This document shows positions 9,096 to 18,280 of a DNA stretch of 64,000 nucleotides, in pieces. The stretch covers positions 2,169,001 to 2,233,000 of the forward strand of contig NZ_CP054916.1 of NCBI RefSeq assembly GCF_013364155.1. The letters are read 5' to 3'. Below the pieces are notes generated by a model. That model did no database searches. It was not told the origin of the DNA and saw only the letters and a program-made list of their open reading frames with translations. This DNA is from Streptomyces sp. NA02950 (lineage in GTDB: Bacteria > Actinomycetota > Actinomycetes > Streptomycetales > Streptomycetaceae). Both the position numbers and the translations under genes were made by a program. Positions within the stretch are counted from its first letter, which is position 1. Every line of letters starts with the position of its first letter.

Positions 9096-11636
9096 TCACC
9101 CCGCCGGGCGCGGCAGTGCCTGCTCGAACCACACGGTCTTGCCCCGCCCGGAACGGCTGGTGCCCCACTCCCGGGCCAGCGCGCTGATCACCCGCAGGCC
9201 CCGGCCGAACGTGTCCTCGCGGCCCGCGCTCAGCAGCGTGGGCAGTTCGTGGTCGTCGTCCGACACCTCGCACAGCAGAGCCTCGGTGCGCACCAGACGC
9301 AGCACCACATGGTGGGTGTGCGCGTGCCGTATCGCGTTGGTCACCGCCTCGCTCACCAGCAGTTCGGCCGTCCCGGCGGCCGAACTGAGCCCCCACCGGT
9401 CCAGCCGCTCCCGGACCAGCCGGCGCGCCCGCCCGACCTCCTGGGGGTCCAGCGCCAGCCGCCACTGGGCGACATCGTCGGCGGGGATGCCGTTCAGCCG
9501 GGCCATCAGCAGCGCCACGTCGTCCTTGCGGCCGTCACGGGGGTTGAGGGCGCGGATGATGGTGTCGCAGGCGTCGTCCATGGACGCCGCAGGATGCGCG
9601 GCGGATTCGCACAGCGCCGCGAGCCCGGCGCCGATGTCCTGGCCGCGCACCTCGACCAGCCCGTCGGTGCACAGCACCAGCCGGTCGCCGGGCGCCACCT
9701 TGACCCGCGCCGCCTCGAACGGCACGCCGCCGACTCCTATGGGCGCCCCGGTCGGCAGCCCCAGCAGTTCGCTGCGGCCGTCCTGGGCGCGCACCAGCAC
9801 CGGCGGGACATGACCGGCGTTGGCGATCAGCAGTTCGGAGCGGATCGGGTCGTAGACGGCGTACAGACAGGTGGCGAGGTAGTGCTCGCCGAGCCGCTGC
9901 GCCAGGTCGTCGAGGTGGCGCAGCAGCTGGGCGGGCGGCAGGTCGAGGGCGGCCATGGTCTGCACGGCGGTGCGCAACTGCCCCATCATCGCGGCCGCGT
10001 TCAGCCCGTGTCCCATGACGTCGCCCACCACCAGCGCGGTGCGCGAACCGGGCAGCTTGATGCTGTCGAACCAGTCGCCGCCGACCCGGCCGAGCCGGGT
10101 GCCGGGCAGATAGCGGGTGGCGGTGTCGCAGCCCGCCATCCGCGGGGTCACCTGCGGCAGCATGCTCTCCTGGAGGGTCTCGGCGACGTTCTCCTGGAAG
10201 GTGTACATCCGGGCGTTGTCCAGGACGAGCCCGGCGCGGGCGGCGAGTTCGGCGCCGGTGGTGCGGTCCATGTCGTCGAACAGCTCACGCCCGGGGCGGC
10301 GCAGCAGCACCATGAAGCCCAGCACCACATTGCGCGCCTTGAGCGGCACGATCAGCACCGACCGGCCGTTGATCAGCGGCCGCAGATCGCGCTTCTCGAA
10401 CTGCCCGGCGATCCGGTCCCCGATTTCCTCGCTGAGGTGCGGGATCAGCACCGGTTCGCCGGTGACCATGCACTGGAAGAACGGGGTGTGTTCGGGGAAG
10501 GCGATGCTCTCGCCGACCGGCACGGTGTCGTCCCAGCGGCCCGGTTCGTCGTTGTGCTCCACCCAGACGCGGTGCCAGACGGTGGTGACGTCCGGCGGGC
10601 CGTCGGGGAAGCCCTCGCCCGCGAGCACCTGGGCGCGCAGATGGGTCCCCGCGAAGTCCGCGAAACGGGGGACGGCGGCGCTGGTGACCTCGCGGATGGT
10701 GCGGGAGAGATCCAGGGAGCTGCCGATCCGGCCACTGACCTCGTTGAGGAACTCCAACCGCTCGCGGACGGCGGCGTGTTCGAGGTCGATCTCGTCGAGT
10801 TCGGCAGCCGCGGCGGGCACACCGGGCGTGAGGGAGTCAACGAGGGTGTGCGGATGGGGCCGTGCGCCGTCCGACAGCTCCACGCGCCGCCGGGCCGCCT
10901 CCTGGCGCGCCCGGCGCTCGCGGTAGCGGGGCATGCCCCAGTCCGGGGTGACCGGGACCCGCTCGTGGTGGCTGATCTCCAGTACGGGATAGCCGAGTTC
11001 GAGGACCTGGGAGACGATCCGGCCGACGGCGGCCGGGCCCATATTGGGCAGGATGTCCGGCAGCCGCCCCGCCAGCCGCTCGGCGCCCGGGAACTCGGTG
11101 TGCAGCGCGAAGCCGGGGGTGAACCGCTCCCGCTCCCCCGCCGCGTCCCCGCCGGAACCGGCCGCGTCCCCACCGGAACCCGCCGCCTCGCCGCCGGAAC
11201 CGGCCGCCTCCCCGCCGAGCGCGGCGGCGTCCGCTGCCAGCACCAGCAGCCGCTCCGGTCCCGCCCCCGCCAGTGGATACGCCCACCACAGCACATCGGC
11301 CCGGTGCCGCACCGGATCCGCCACCCGGGCGCGGCCCGCGGTCGGATAGCGGACCGGCCCGTACAGCGAATCCTCGAGACCGTGGCGGTCACCGGGGAGG
11401 TCCGCGGCGCGCAGCGCGCCCGAGACCGGCATCAGGTCCCCGGCGGGGCGGCCGACGGCCTCGTCACGGGTGCGCCCGAAGAGCCTGCGCGCCCCCGAAC
11501 TCCAGTGGGTGACCAGCCCCTCGGCGTCCACCACGACCACCGCGAGCGGGATCCGCCCCGGCCCGGCGCCACGCCCCTCCGGCGCCGCGGGCGCGCCGGC
11601 CGGTCCGTCGTCGCCGTGCGACGTGCCATGCTCCAT
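9096..11636 (-). CDS. SpoIIE-type PP2C phosphatase with PAS, GAF-like and HATPase domains
   Basis: An 846-aa multidomain regulator. I chose the ATG of MEHGTSHG because an AAGGAG lies nine bases upstream; an ATG 60 bp earlier is possible. Order of domains: PAS-like (about 45-110), a repeat linker, a GAF-like region (about 300-450), a SpoIIE PP2C phosphatase (about 470-700, with RVGGDWFDS and VVGDVMGHGLNAA carrying the metal aspartates), and a C-terminal anti-sigma-like ATPase domain (about 715-846, with VSEAVTNAIRHAH). In Streptomyces such proteins act in partner-switching networks that control alternative sigma factors. No anti-sigma or antagonist gene is adjacent, so the partner is unknown. 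Confidence 0.9.
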   Translation of the reverse strand: MEHGTSHGDDGPAGAPAAPEGRGAGPGRIPLAVVVVDAEGLVTHWSSGARRLFGRTRDEAVGRPAGDLMPVSGALRAADLPGDRHGLEDSLYGPVRYPTAGRARVADPVRHRADVLWWAYPLAGAGPERLLVLAADAAALGGEAAGSGGEAAGSGGDAAGSGGDAAGERERFTPGFALHTEFPGAERLAGRLPDILPNMGPAAVGRIVSQVLELGYPVLEISHHERVPVTPDWGMPRYRERRARQEAARRRVELSDGARPHPHTLVDSLTPGVPAAAAELDEIDLEHAAVRERLEFLNEVSGRIGSSLDLSRTIREVTSAAVPRFADFAGTHLRAQVLAGEGFPDGPPDVTTVWHRVWVEHNDEPGRWDDTVPVGESIAFPEHTPFFQCMVTGEPVLIPHLSEEIGDRIAGQFEKRDLRPLINGRSVLIVPLKARNVVLGFMVLLRRPGRELFDDMDRTTGAELAARAGLVLDNARMYTFQENVAETLQESMLPQVTPRMAGCDTATRYLPGTRLGRVGGDWFDSIKLPGSRTALVVGDVMGHGLNAAAMMGQLRTAVQTMAALDLPPAQLLRHLDDLAQRLGEHYLATCLYAVYDPIRSELLIANAGHVPPVLVRAQDGRSELLGLPTGAPIGVGGVPFEAARVKVAPGDRLVLCTDGLVEVRGQDIGAGLAALCESAAHPAASMDDACDTIIRALNPRDGRKDDVALLMARLNGIPADDVAQWRLALDPQEVGRARRLVRERLDRWGLSSAAGTAELLVSEAVTNAIRHAHTHHVVLRLVRTEALLCEVSDDDHELPTLLSAGREDTFGRGLRVISALAREWGTSRSGRGKTVWFEQALPRPAG
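11140..11223. repeat. 21-bp coding tandem repeat, 4 copies
   Basis: Four imperfect 21-bp units in the SpoIIE phosphatase gene encode AGSGG(E/D)A-type repeats in the linker between the PAS and GAF-like regions. It probably forms a flexible spacer; copy number may vary between strains. Confidence 0.8.
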
Positions 11637-11807
11637 CGGCGCAAGCTCCTTCGCACGCAAGATCTCCGACACCGCTACCCACGGTACGACCGCCATGGGC
11701 GCCCGGGTGGGGCAATACCCGAATAGGTGTCATGTGCTCGGAACCGCCACCAACCGCCCGGTGCCGCGCCCCGGAACGAGGAAGCCGGAGCCGCCCGGGA
11801 ACGCGGA

Positions 11808-11849
11808 CGCCGCCGGGAGGCGATCCGTTCGGGGCGCCTCCCGGCGGCG
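11808..11849 (-). terminator. Strong hairpin terminator of the MFS gene
   Basis: A perfect 15-bp stem (left arm 11808-11822, right arm 11835-11849) with a 12-base loop starts 12 bp past the stop of the minus-strand MFS gene. It lies between that gene and the start of the SpoIIE phosphatase gene, so it insulates the two. Confidence 0.85.
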
Positions 11850-11860
11850 GTGAAGGGCCG

Positions 11861-14386
11861 TCAGTCCTCGTGGCCCAGCTGGAGATCGCGTTCGGTCCGG
11901 CCACCGCCCGCCACCTGGAGCACGGTCGCCACCGGCGGATAGCCCGCGGCGATCACCGTGTACTCACCCGCCGACAGGTCGATGAAGCGGAAGGCGCCGT
12001 CGGTGCCGGTCGTGGCCGTGTCGACGACATTGCCCGCCGCGTCCAGCAGCGTGACCCGCGCGTCCTCCACGGGGCGGTCGCCGCCCGCGCGGACCACACC
12101 GCGCAGCACCGCGCCGCCCGCCAGCTCGATGTCCTGCCGGGTCTCCCGCGCGGCCTGCAGCGTGACCGGCAGGGCCGCGGGGCGGAACGCGGGGGCGCTC
12201 GCGGCGAGGGTGTACTCCCCCGCCACCAACTCGGCCATCACATAGCCGCCTTCGCGTCCGCTGCGGGTGGAGGCGACCACCTCGCCGCGGACGTCGGTCA
12301 GCGTCACCGTAGCCTCCCGCACCGGGGTGCCGTCCGCGGTGAGCACGGCCCCGGCGAGCCGCCCCGCGCCGCCGAGGACCACGTCCAGCTCGACGGGGCG
12401 CTCGCCGACGGTGACGCTGACCGCCCGGGGCTGGTGCCCTCCGGCCGCCGCGATCAGGACGTACGAACCGCTGCCCGGTGTGCTCAGCGCGTACCGGCCG
12501 TCCTCGCCGCTCGCACCGCGCCCGATCTGACGGCCCCCCACGTCGATGAGGGTGAGCGCCGCCCGCGGAACCGTCGTGCCGTCGTGGTGCTGGACGGTGC
12601 CGCAGACCGGGACGCCCGCGGTCGGCGGCGGCCCGGAGGCGGCGGCGTGCCGCGGCGCCGTGCCGGTGCGCGCCGCCGGTACGACGGGGTCTGGCTGGAC
12701 GGCAAAGTCGGTGTGGGACACCAGAGGTTTCTCCTTCAGCAGGAAGGCGAGCAGGAAGCCCAGGACGAGCACCGGCACGAGATAGAGGAAGATCCGCGGC
12801 ATGGCGTGGGCGTAGGCCGCGATGTACCCGTCGCGGAGGGGACCCGGCAGGGCGTGCACCATCTGCGGGGTGACCGAGTCGGCGTCGGGCAGACCGGCGC
12901 CGTCCCCGCCCCGGCCGGACGCCGCCCCGGGGGGCAGTTCGACCGCGAGCCGGTCGGCGAGGCGGTTGGCGAAGAGCGTGCCGAAGACGGCCGCGCCGAC
13001 ACTGCCGCCGATCTGCCGGAAGTAGTTGTTGGCGCTGGTGGCGGAGCCGAGGTCGGCGGCGGGTACGGAGTTCTGGACGGCGAGCACCAGTACCGGCAGC
13101 ACCAGCCCGATGCCGAGTCCGAGGACGGCCATCCACAGGCTGTAGTCCTGCCGGGAGGTGTCCTCGTCCAGCCGGGAGAGCAGCCACATGCCGCCCACCG
13201 AGACCAGACCCCCGAGGACGGGGAAGACCTTGTAGCGCCCGGTGGCGCTGATGAGCTGGCCGGAGAGGATCGAGGCCAGCACCATGCCGCCCATCATGGG
13301 CACCATCAGCAGACCGGACTCGGTGGCCGAGACCCCGTCGACCATCTGGAGGAAGGTGGGCAGATAGCTGGCGGCGCCGAACAGGGCCACCCCGATGACC
13401 GCGCCGATCAGCCCGCTGACGCAGAAGACCGAATCGCGGAACAGCCGCATGGGGATGATCGGTTCGGGGGCGATGCACTCCACGACGACGAAGAGGACCA
13501 CCGAGCCGAGCGCGCCGAGCGCGAGCCCGATGATGACGCGGTCGCCCCAGGCGTACTCCGTACCGCCCCAACTCGTCAGCAGCACCGCGCAGGTGGAGAA
13601 CACCGACAGGAACAGCGCGCCGAAGAAGTCGAAGCGGGCCCGGCGGGGGGCTTCGGGCACCCGGAGGACCATGGCCACGACGCCGAGCGTGACCAGGCCG
13701 AAGGGGACGTTGACGTAGAAGCACCAGCGCCAGGAGGCATGGTCGGTGAAGAAGCCGCCGAGCAGCGGTCCGGCCACCGAGGCGAGGCCGAACGCGGCGC
13801 CGATGAGCCCCATGTAGCGCCCGCGTTCCCGCGGCGGCACGATATCGGCCATGATCGCCTGCACGCCGATCATCAGTCCGCCCGCGCCCACGCCCTGGAC
13901 CGCGCGGAAGAGGATCAGTTCCTCCATCGTGCGCGACCAGCCCGCCAGCGCGGACCCGGCGATGAAGACGACGATCGCGAAGATGAAGACGCTCTTGCGC
14001 CCGATGAGATCGCCCAGTTTGCCGTAGAGCGGCAGCACGACGGTGACGGCGAGGAGGTAGGAGGTGACGGTCCAGGACATCTTGTCCAGGCCGTGCAGTT
14101 CACCGACCACCTCGGGGAGGGCGGTGGCCACGATGGTCTGGTCGAGCGCCGCGAGCAGCAGCGCCAGCATCAGCCCGAAGAAGACCGTCCGGATCCGGGC
14201 CGGGCTGAGTGGGACCACCGCGGCGCCCTCGGCCACGGGGTGCGGCGGGCCGTCCGCCTCGGGGACCGGGGCGGGCACGGAGACGGTGACGGAGACGGAA
14301 TCGGGAGGGCCCGCGAGCCCGTGCCCCTCGGCCTCCCCGGCCCCGTCCGCCCCTTTCGCCAAGGTGGTCGCGGTGGTCTGGCCCAC
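11861..14386 (-). CDS. DHA2-type MFS multidrug exporter with C-terminal CarboxypepD_reg/Cna_B-like repeats
   Basis: An 841-aa protein. Residues about 65-540 are a 14-helix DHA2 drug:H+ antiporter, with [18 protein letters not shown] in helix 1, the GRKSVF loop-2/3 motif and the [16 protein letters not shown] motif C of exporters. Residues about 575-841 are three beta-sandwich repeats of about 85 residues (each with a G.V...G.PV..A.VTL.D..G pattern) typical of carboxypeptidase-regulatory or Cna_B domains. With 14 helices both termini should be cytoplasmic, an odd place for domains usually found outside. A hydrophilic leader of about 60 residues precedes helix 1. The gene is monocistronic, with its own terminator. 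Confidence 0.88.
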   Translation of the reverse strand: MGQTTATTLAKGADGAGEAEGHGLAGPPDSVSVTVSVPAPVPEADGPPHPVAEGAAVVPLSPARIRTVFFGLMLALLLAALDQTIVATALPEVVGELHGLDKMSWTVTSYLLAVTVVLPLYGKLGDLIGRKSVFIFAIVVFIAGSALAGWSRTMEELILFRAVQGVGAGGLMIGVQAIMADIVPPRERGRYMGLIGAAFGLASVAGPLLGGFFTDHASWRWCFYVNVPFGLVTLGVVAMVLRVPEAPRRARFDFFGALFLSVFSTCAVLLTSWGGTEYAWGDRVIIGLALGALGSVVLFVVVECIAPEPIIPMRLFRDSVFCVSGLIGAVIGVALFGAASYLPTFLQMVDGVSATESGLLMVPMMGGMVLASILSGQLISATGRYKVFPVLGGLVSVGGMWLLSRLDEDTSRQDYSLWMAVLGLGIGLVLPVLVLAVQNSVPAADLGSATSANNYFRQIGGSVGAAVFGTLFANRLADRLAVELPPGAASGRGGDGAGLPDADSVTPQMVHALPGPLRDGYIAAYAHAMPRIFLYLVPVLVLGFLLAFLLKEKPLVSHTDFAVQPDPVVPAARTGTAPRHAAASGPPPTAGVPVCGTVQHHDGTTVPRAALTLIDVGGRQIGRGASGEDGRYALSTPGSGSYVLIAAAGGHQPRAVSVTVGERPVELDVVLGGAGRLAGAVLTADGTPVREATVTLTDVRGEVVASTRSGREGGYVMAELVAGEYTLAASAPAFRPAALPVTLQAARETRQDIELAGGAVLRGVVRAGGDRPVEDARVTLLDAAGNVVDTATTGTDGAFRFIDLSAGEYTVIAAGYPPVATVLQVAGGGRTERDLQLGHED

Positions 14387-14580
14387 GTCCTGCTCCCCTC
14401 GTCACGCCTGCGCCGCCGCCCATTTCTCGCATTACGCGTCACTACCGGCAAACCACGACGAATCGCCGACGAAGGGGATACGGGGATGTTCTCCCCGGTG
14501 AGAGTGCGTGCGGAGGTTATGCCGCACCAAAGGGGAAACCACCCGAACCGGTGACCGCGGCAGCCGCCCCCCTGACGGGA

Positions 14581-14598
14581 CGGACCGGCCGCGGTCCG
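14581..14598 (-). terminator. Hairpin downstream of the SRPBCC gene
   Basis: A perfect 7-bp stem CGGACCG / CGGTCCG with a 4-base loop, 15 bp beyond the SRPBCC stop on the minus strand. Confidence 0.6.
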
Positions 14599-14613
14599 GC
14601 CGGAAAGGGGGTG

Positions 14614-15069
14614 TTACTCGGAGCCCTGCGCGGCGACCTCCGCCGCCAGCTTCTCCAGCAGCTCGTCATAGATGCGGCCGAGGCCCTTGGGGGCGAAGGT
14701 CCGCTCGAAGAAGCCGCCGATACCGCCCGCCCCGTTCCAGACCGAGGTGACCACGACCCGGGAACGCCCCTCGCCCGCCGGGGTCACCGTCCAGGTGGTC
14801 ACCATCGAGGAGTTGCGGTCCTTCTCCACCAGCTGCCCGTCGGTGGGCTCGGAGACCTCCAGCAGACAGTCGCGCACCCGCTTGCTGGTGGCCTGGAGCT
14901 TCCAGTGGACGACGGTGCCCTCCCCGTCGCCGCCCTCACGCACCTCGTACTCGCTGAAGTGGTGCGGAAGCAGCCGGGGGCGGGTCTCGCGGTAGTCGGC
15001 GAGTGCGTCGAACACATCCTCGGGCTTGCCCGCGACGATCCGCTCCGTGGTGGCCTCGACCTGCCCCAT
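14614..15069 (-). CDS. SRPBCC (START-like) family protein
   Basis: A 151-aa protein from the ATG of MGQVEATTERI, with a GAGGAAG Shine-Dalgarno just upstream. It matches the polyketide cyclase/dehydratase-like START fold: an N-terminal strand, the helix-containing segment KPEDVFDALADY, then long strands ending in a C-terminal amphipathic helix IYDELLEKLAAEV. Such domains bind hydrophobic ligands; no specific ligand is suggested by the sequence. It is divergent from the radical SAM gene. Confidence 0.85.
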   Translation of the reverse strand: MGQVEATTERIVAGKPEDVFDALADYRETRPRLLPHHFSEYEVREGGDGEGTVVHWKLQATSKRVRDCLLEVSEPTDGQLVEKDRNSSMVTTWTVTPAGEGRSRVVVTSVWNGAGGIGGFFERTFAPKGLGRIYDELLEKLAAEVAAQGSE

Positions 15070-15190
15070 TGCTCTTCCTCCGTGTTCGACCGTGAACCGG
15101 TGCGGCGCCCGGCTGACCGCGGCGCCCCTGGCAGCGGCAAGCCAACCACCTCCGCGGCGGCCACCCAAATCCAGGGTTGACGGAACTGAA

Positions 15191-15206
15191 TGAAACATGT
15201 GTTCTA
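15191..15206 (+). promoter_or_regulatory. Putative LexA (SOS) box upstream of the radical SAM gene
   Basis: The 16-mer TGAAACATGTGTTCTA matches the actinobacterial LexA consensus TCGAAC-N4-GTTCGA in its central part (AAAC-ATGT-GTTC, first G changed to A). It lies 34-49 bp before the start codon and 9 bp after a TTGACG that could be a -35 element. Binding is inferred from the pattern only. Confidence 0.5.
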
Positions 15207-15239
15207 TTGTGGTACGAGCGAGACCCGGAGGTGCGTGCC

Positions 15240-16271
15240 ATGCGCTGGGACAACCTGACCAAGGACACGGAAGCAGCCGCTCCGGCCCTGTTCGCGGCGG
15301 AGGCGGTGACCACTCGCACGGTCGACACCCCTGAGTTCCGAGGAATCACCTTCCACGAGATCCGCGCCCGCTCGATCGTCAACCGGGTGCCGGGCGCCTC
15401 CCGGATGCCCTTCGAGTGGACGGTGAACCCGTACCGCGGCTGCACCCACGCCTGCGTCTACTGCTTCGCGCGCAAGACCCACAGCTACCTCGACCTGGAC
15501 ACCGGGCTGGGCTTCGACTCCCAGATCGTGGTGAAGGTCAACGCCCCGGAGCTGCTCCGCCGGGAGCTGGCCTCCCCCCGGTGGCACGGCCAGCACATCG
15601 CCATGGGCACGAACGTGGACTGCTACCAGCGCGCCGAGGGCCGCTATCAGCTGATGCCCGGCATCCTCTCGGCCCTGGCCGAGCGCGCCAACCCGTTCTC
15701 GATCCTCACCAAGGGCACACTGATCCTGCGCGATCTGGAGCTGCTGCGCCGGGCCTCGCGGGTCACCGACATCGGGGTCTCGGTCTCGGTGGGCTTCACC
15801 GACCGCGAGCTGTGGCGCACCGTCGAGCCCGGCACCCCCTCCCCCGAGCGGCGGCTGGACGTGGTGCGCACCCTGTCCTCCCACGGCATCCCGTGCGGCG
15901 TGCTGATGGCGCCGGTGATCCCGTTCCTCGGCGATTCCCCCGAGCAGTTGCGCGCCACCGTACGGGCCATCGCGGAGGCCGGGGCGACCTCGGTGACCCC
16001 GCTGGTGCTGCATCTGCGGCCGGGCGCCCGCGAGTGGTTCACCGCCTGGCTCACCGAGCACCACCCGCGGCTGCTGCGCCGGTACGACGCGCTGTACGAG
16101 GGCGGCGCCTACGCCCCGAAGTGGTATCAGCGGCGGATCACCGGGATGGTCCACGACCTGGCCGCCGAGTACGGCATCGGCCCCTGGGAACCGGGCGCGC
16201 ACCGCAATCTCCGCGCGCCCGAGCCCGACCACCCCGCTCCCCCGGAACCGGCCCAGCTGTCCCTGCTTTGA
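15240..16271 (+). CDS. Rv2578c family radical SAM protein
   Basis: A 343-aa protein from the ATG of MRWDNLTKD, with GGAGG nine bases upstream. The radical SAM cluster CX3CX2C is C68-T-H-A-C72-V-Y-C75, and a GTNVDCYQ segment follows about 40 residues later. The family is related to spore photoproduct lyase-like and archaeal SplB-type proteins; the reaction is not established. From memory the mycobacterial member belongs to the DNA-damage regulon, which fits the LexA-like box upstream. Its stop codon lies 5 bp from the terminal hairpin of the first tnpB element. Confidence 0.9.
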   Translation: MRWDNLTKDTEAAAPALFAAEAVTTRTVDTPEFRGITFHEIRARSIVNRVPGASRMPFEWTVNPYRGCTHACVYCFARKTHSYLDLDTGLGFDSQIVVKVNAPELLRRELASPRWHGQHIAMGTNVDCYQRAEGRYQLMPGILSALAERANPFSILTKGTLILRDLELLRRASRVTDIGVSVSVGFTDRELWRTVEPGTPSPERRLDVVRTLSSHGIPCGVLMAPVIPFLGDSPEQLRATVRAIAEAGATSVTPLVLHLRPGAREWFTAWLTEHHPRLLRRYDALYEGGAYAPKWYQRRITGMVHDLAAEYGIGPWEPGAHRNLRAPEPDHPAPPEPAQLSLL

Positions 16272-17576
16272 CTGCTCCCTTCCCTGACGGAAGGGGATTC
16301 CTGGCTCAGGCTGCCTCCGGGAGCAGCGCTCCCGGAGGTCTTACGCCCTCGGCACCAGCCGGGTTCAGACCTGCCCGGTGGAGCATCACACGGGCGGAGT
16401 TCTCGTCTCTGGGGGAGACGGCTCCGCACGCGGTGCAGGTGTAGATGCGCTCGGACAGCGGCAGTGCGTGCTTGGTTCTCGCTCCGCACGATGCGCAGTC
16501 CATGGTGGTGTGCGCGGGGTGCACGAAACGGATGTCCCGCCGGTGTTTGCGGCCCATCTCGACCAGGGCCTTCTTCGTGGCGCCGATCGCGGCGTCCGCC
16601 GCCTTGCGCGCCATGGAGGACTTGGCGAGGAACTTCGGCTGGAAGTCCTCGACGGCGATGACGTCGTAGTCGGTCACGACCTTCTTCGCCCACTTGCGCC
16701 CGGTGTCCTGCCGCTGCCGGGCGATCTTCGCGTAGGTCTTCGCCCGCCACTTCTTCGCCTCGCGGTAGCCCTTCGAGGCGGCCTGTCCCTTCTTCGGTCT
16801 GCGGCGGGCCATCATCCGGTCGTACCGGGTCAGCTTGGCCTGGGCCCTGCGGCCGTGCTGGGCGTGCGGAAGGTCGTGGGCGTTGGAGGTGGTGGTCGCG
16901 GTCTGCTTCACGCCCCAGTCCACACCGAGCACCCGGCCGGTTTCCGGCAGCGGCCGCACCTTTGCGGGGACCACGAACGAGCAATACCAGTGCCCGATAC
17001 TGTCCTGGTACACCCGCACCGAAGAAGGTTCGGCGGGCAGATCCCGCGACCACACCACCGTCAGCACGATCCCACCCGCCAGGTACAGGCGGCCGTCCCT
17101 CAGCCGGAACCCGCGCCGGGTGTAGTTCAGCGTCGGCAAGGCCTCGTGCTTCTTCTTCCACTTCGGCATACCGGCCCGCTGCCGCCCAGGCAAGCGTTCC
17201 CGGATGTCCTTGTGCGCCTTGGCACGGGACCTGCCGAAATCCCGGATCACCTGCTGCTGCGGAACACTGGAACCCTCCCGCAGCCACGGCGTACACTCCC
17301 GCGCCCGGGTCAGCATCTTGTCCAGCTGCGCCGGTCCACACGTCCGCTTCTCACCCGTGGCCTTGTTGTGCAGGTGAGTGGCCTTGGACTTGGCGACACA
17401 TTCGTTCCAGATCCAACGGCACCGACCCCACTCCGCCAGCAGCACCGTACGAGAGGCCGACGACACGCGAAGCCGGTACGTGTACCGGACGTACCCGGCC
17501 CCGTCGGCTTCTCCTGGCGTCGGCATGCCGTCAACGTAGCGTCATGGTGTGTGTTCCACTCCGTATACCGGCAGAC
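16272..17576 (-). mobile_element. Solo tnpB element 1 (IS200/IS605- or IS607-like), approximate limits
   Basis: The limits are the flanking host genes. The right (RE) side has two hairpins: 16277-16295 (CCCTTCC / GGAAGGG) and a perfect 10-bp stem at 16314-16338 that overlaps the 3' end of tnpB. This is the usual site of the omega-RNA scaffold. No tnpA transposase is present, so the element cannot move by itself. On the left side it abuts an SDR gene lacking its expected 3' end. Confidence 0.7.
16306..17526 (-). CDS. tnpB: TnpB-family RNA-guided endonuclease
   Basis: A 406-aa TnpB/OrfB protein. All catalytic elements are present: the RuvC-I aspartate in VLGVDWGVKQ, the RuvC-II glutamate in VIAVEDFQ, a four-cysteine zinc ribbon (CASC ... 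CTAC) and the RuvC-III aspartate in PRDENSARV. An N-terminal beta-barrel/helical half with RCRWIWNECVAKS precedes them. TnpB cuts DNA guided by an omega-RNA made from the element's 3' end, which helps keep the element in place. The frame is intact, so it may be active. An in-frame ATG starts the protein; the basic N-terminus fits the family. Confidence 0.92.
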   Translation of the reverse strand: MPTPGEADGAGYVRYTYRLRVSSASRTVLLAEWGRCRWIWNECVAKSKATHLHNKATGEKRTCGPAQLDKMLTRARECTPWLREGSSVPQQQVIRDFGRSRAKAHKDIRERLPGRQRAGMPKWKKKHEALPTLNYTRRGFRLRDGRLYLAGGIVLTVVWSRDLPAEPSSVRVYQDSIGHWYCSFVVPAKVRPLPETGRVLGVDWGVKQTATTTSNAHDLPHAQHGRRAQAKLTRYDRMMARRRPKKGQAASKGYREAKKWRAKTYAKIARQRQDTGRKWAKKVVTDYDVIAVEDFQPKFLAKSSMARKAADAAIGATKKALVEMGRKHRRDIRFVHPAHTTMDCASCGARTKHALPLSERIYTCTACGAVSPRDENSARVMLHRAGLNPAGAEGVRPPGALLPEAA

Positions 17577-18221
17577 CTACTCGAACGGGTGACCGCTCAA
17601 GCCGCTGCGGGCGCGCTGCTCGGGGGAGAGCCCCGAGTGCTCCGCGATCGGGGTCTCGATCGCCCCGGGCGCCACACACACCACCCGCACCCCGCGCGGC
17701 GCCAGTTCCACCGCCCAGCTGCGGGTGAGCGTCTCCAGCGCGGACTTGGTGGCCGCGTAGACCGAACTGCCCGGCCAGCCGCGCTGGCCGATGGAGGTGC
17801 TGATGTTGACGATCACGCCGCCGCTCTCCTCCAGGGGGCCGAGGGCCGCCTGGGTGAGCAGGACGGGCGCGACGAGGTTGGTCTCCAGCTGGGCGGTGAC
17901 CGGTTCACGGACGATGGCGCCGAGCGGTGCGCTGCGGACCACGGCGGCGTTGTTGACCAGGACGTCCAGCCGGCCGTGGGTCTCCAGGGTGTACCGGACG
18001 ATGTCCTCGGCGGACCCGGCGGCGGTGATGTCGGCGGGCAGCGGGTGGACGCGCGGATGGCCCTCGGCGGTGCGGGCGAGCGGTTCGGGCCGCCGTCCGA
18101 CGGCCACGACGTCCGTGCCCTCCACGGCGAGGGTGCGGGCGGTGGCCCGGCCGATGCCGGTGCCCGCCCCGGTGACCACGGCGACCCGGTCCGGCCGCCC
18201 TGTGCTCTGTGCGGAGTTCAT
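17577..18221 (-). pseudogene. SDR family oxidoreductase, 3'-truncated next to tnpB element 1
   Basis: A 214-aa short-chain dehydrogenase with the cofactor motif TGAGTGIG, the NNAA motif and the catalytic S-Y-K set (ISTS ... YAATK). Ordinary members continue about 35 residues further, through a GRPEEVA-type helix and a C-terminal VDGG strand; here the protein stops at SGHPFE with a TAG directly beside the tnpB element. The missing part includes substrate-loop and dimer contacts, so activity is doubtful. I infer that element insertion, with or without local deletion, removed the 3' end. It could still be expressed, since the 5' part is intact. Confidence 0.75.
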
Positions 18222-18280
18222 GGTGTCGATCCTGTGACCCTGCCGCCAGTGACAAGGTCAAGCCGCCTACGGTGGGACGC

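Noticed and set aside
11732..14554. 940-residue plus-strand open frame opposite the MFS gene
   Set aside because: Its translation is rich in D, H, Q, G and R without domain pattern, and the minus-strand frame encodes a well-formed transporter.
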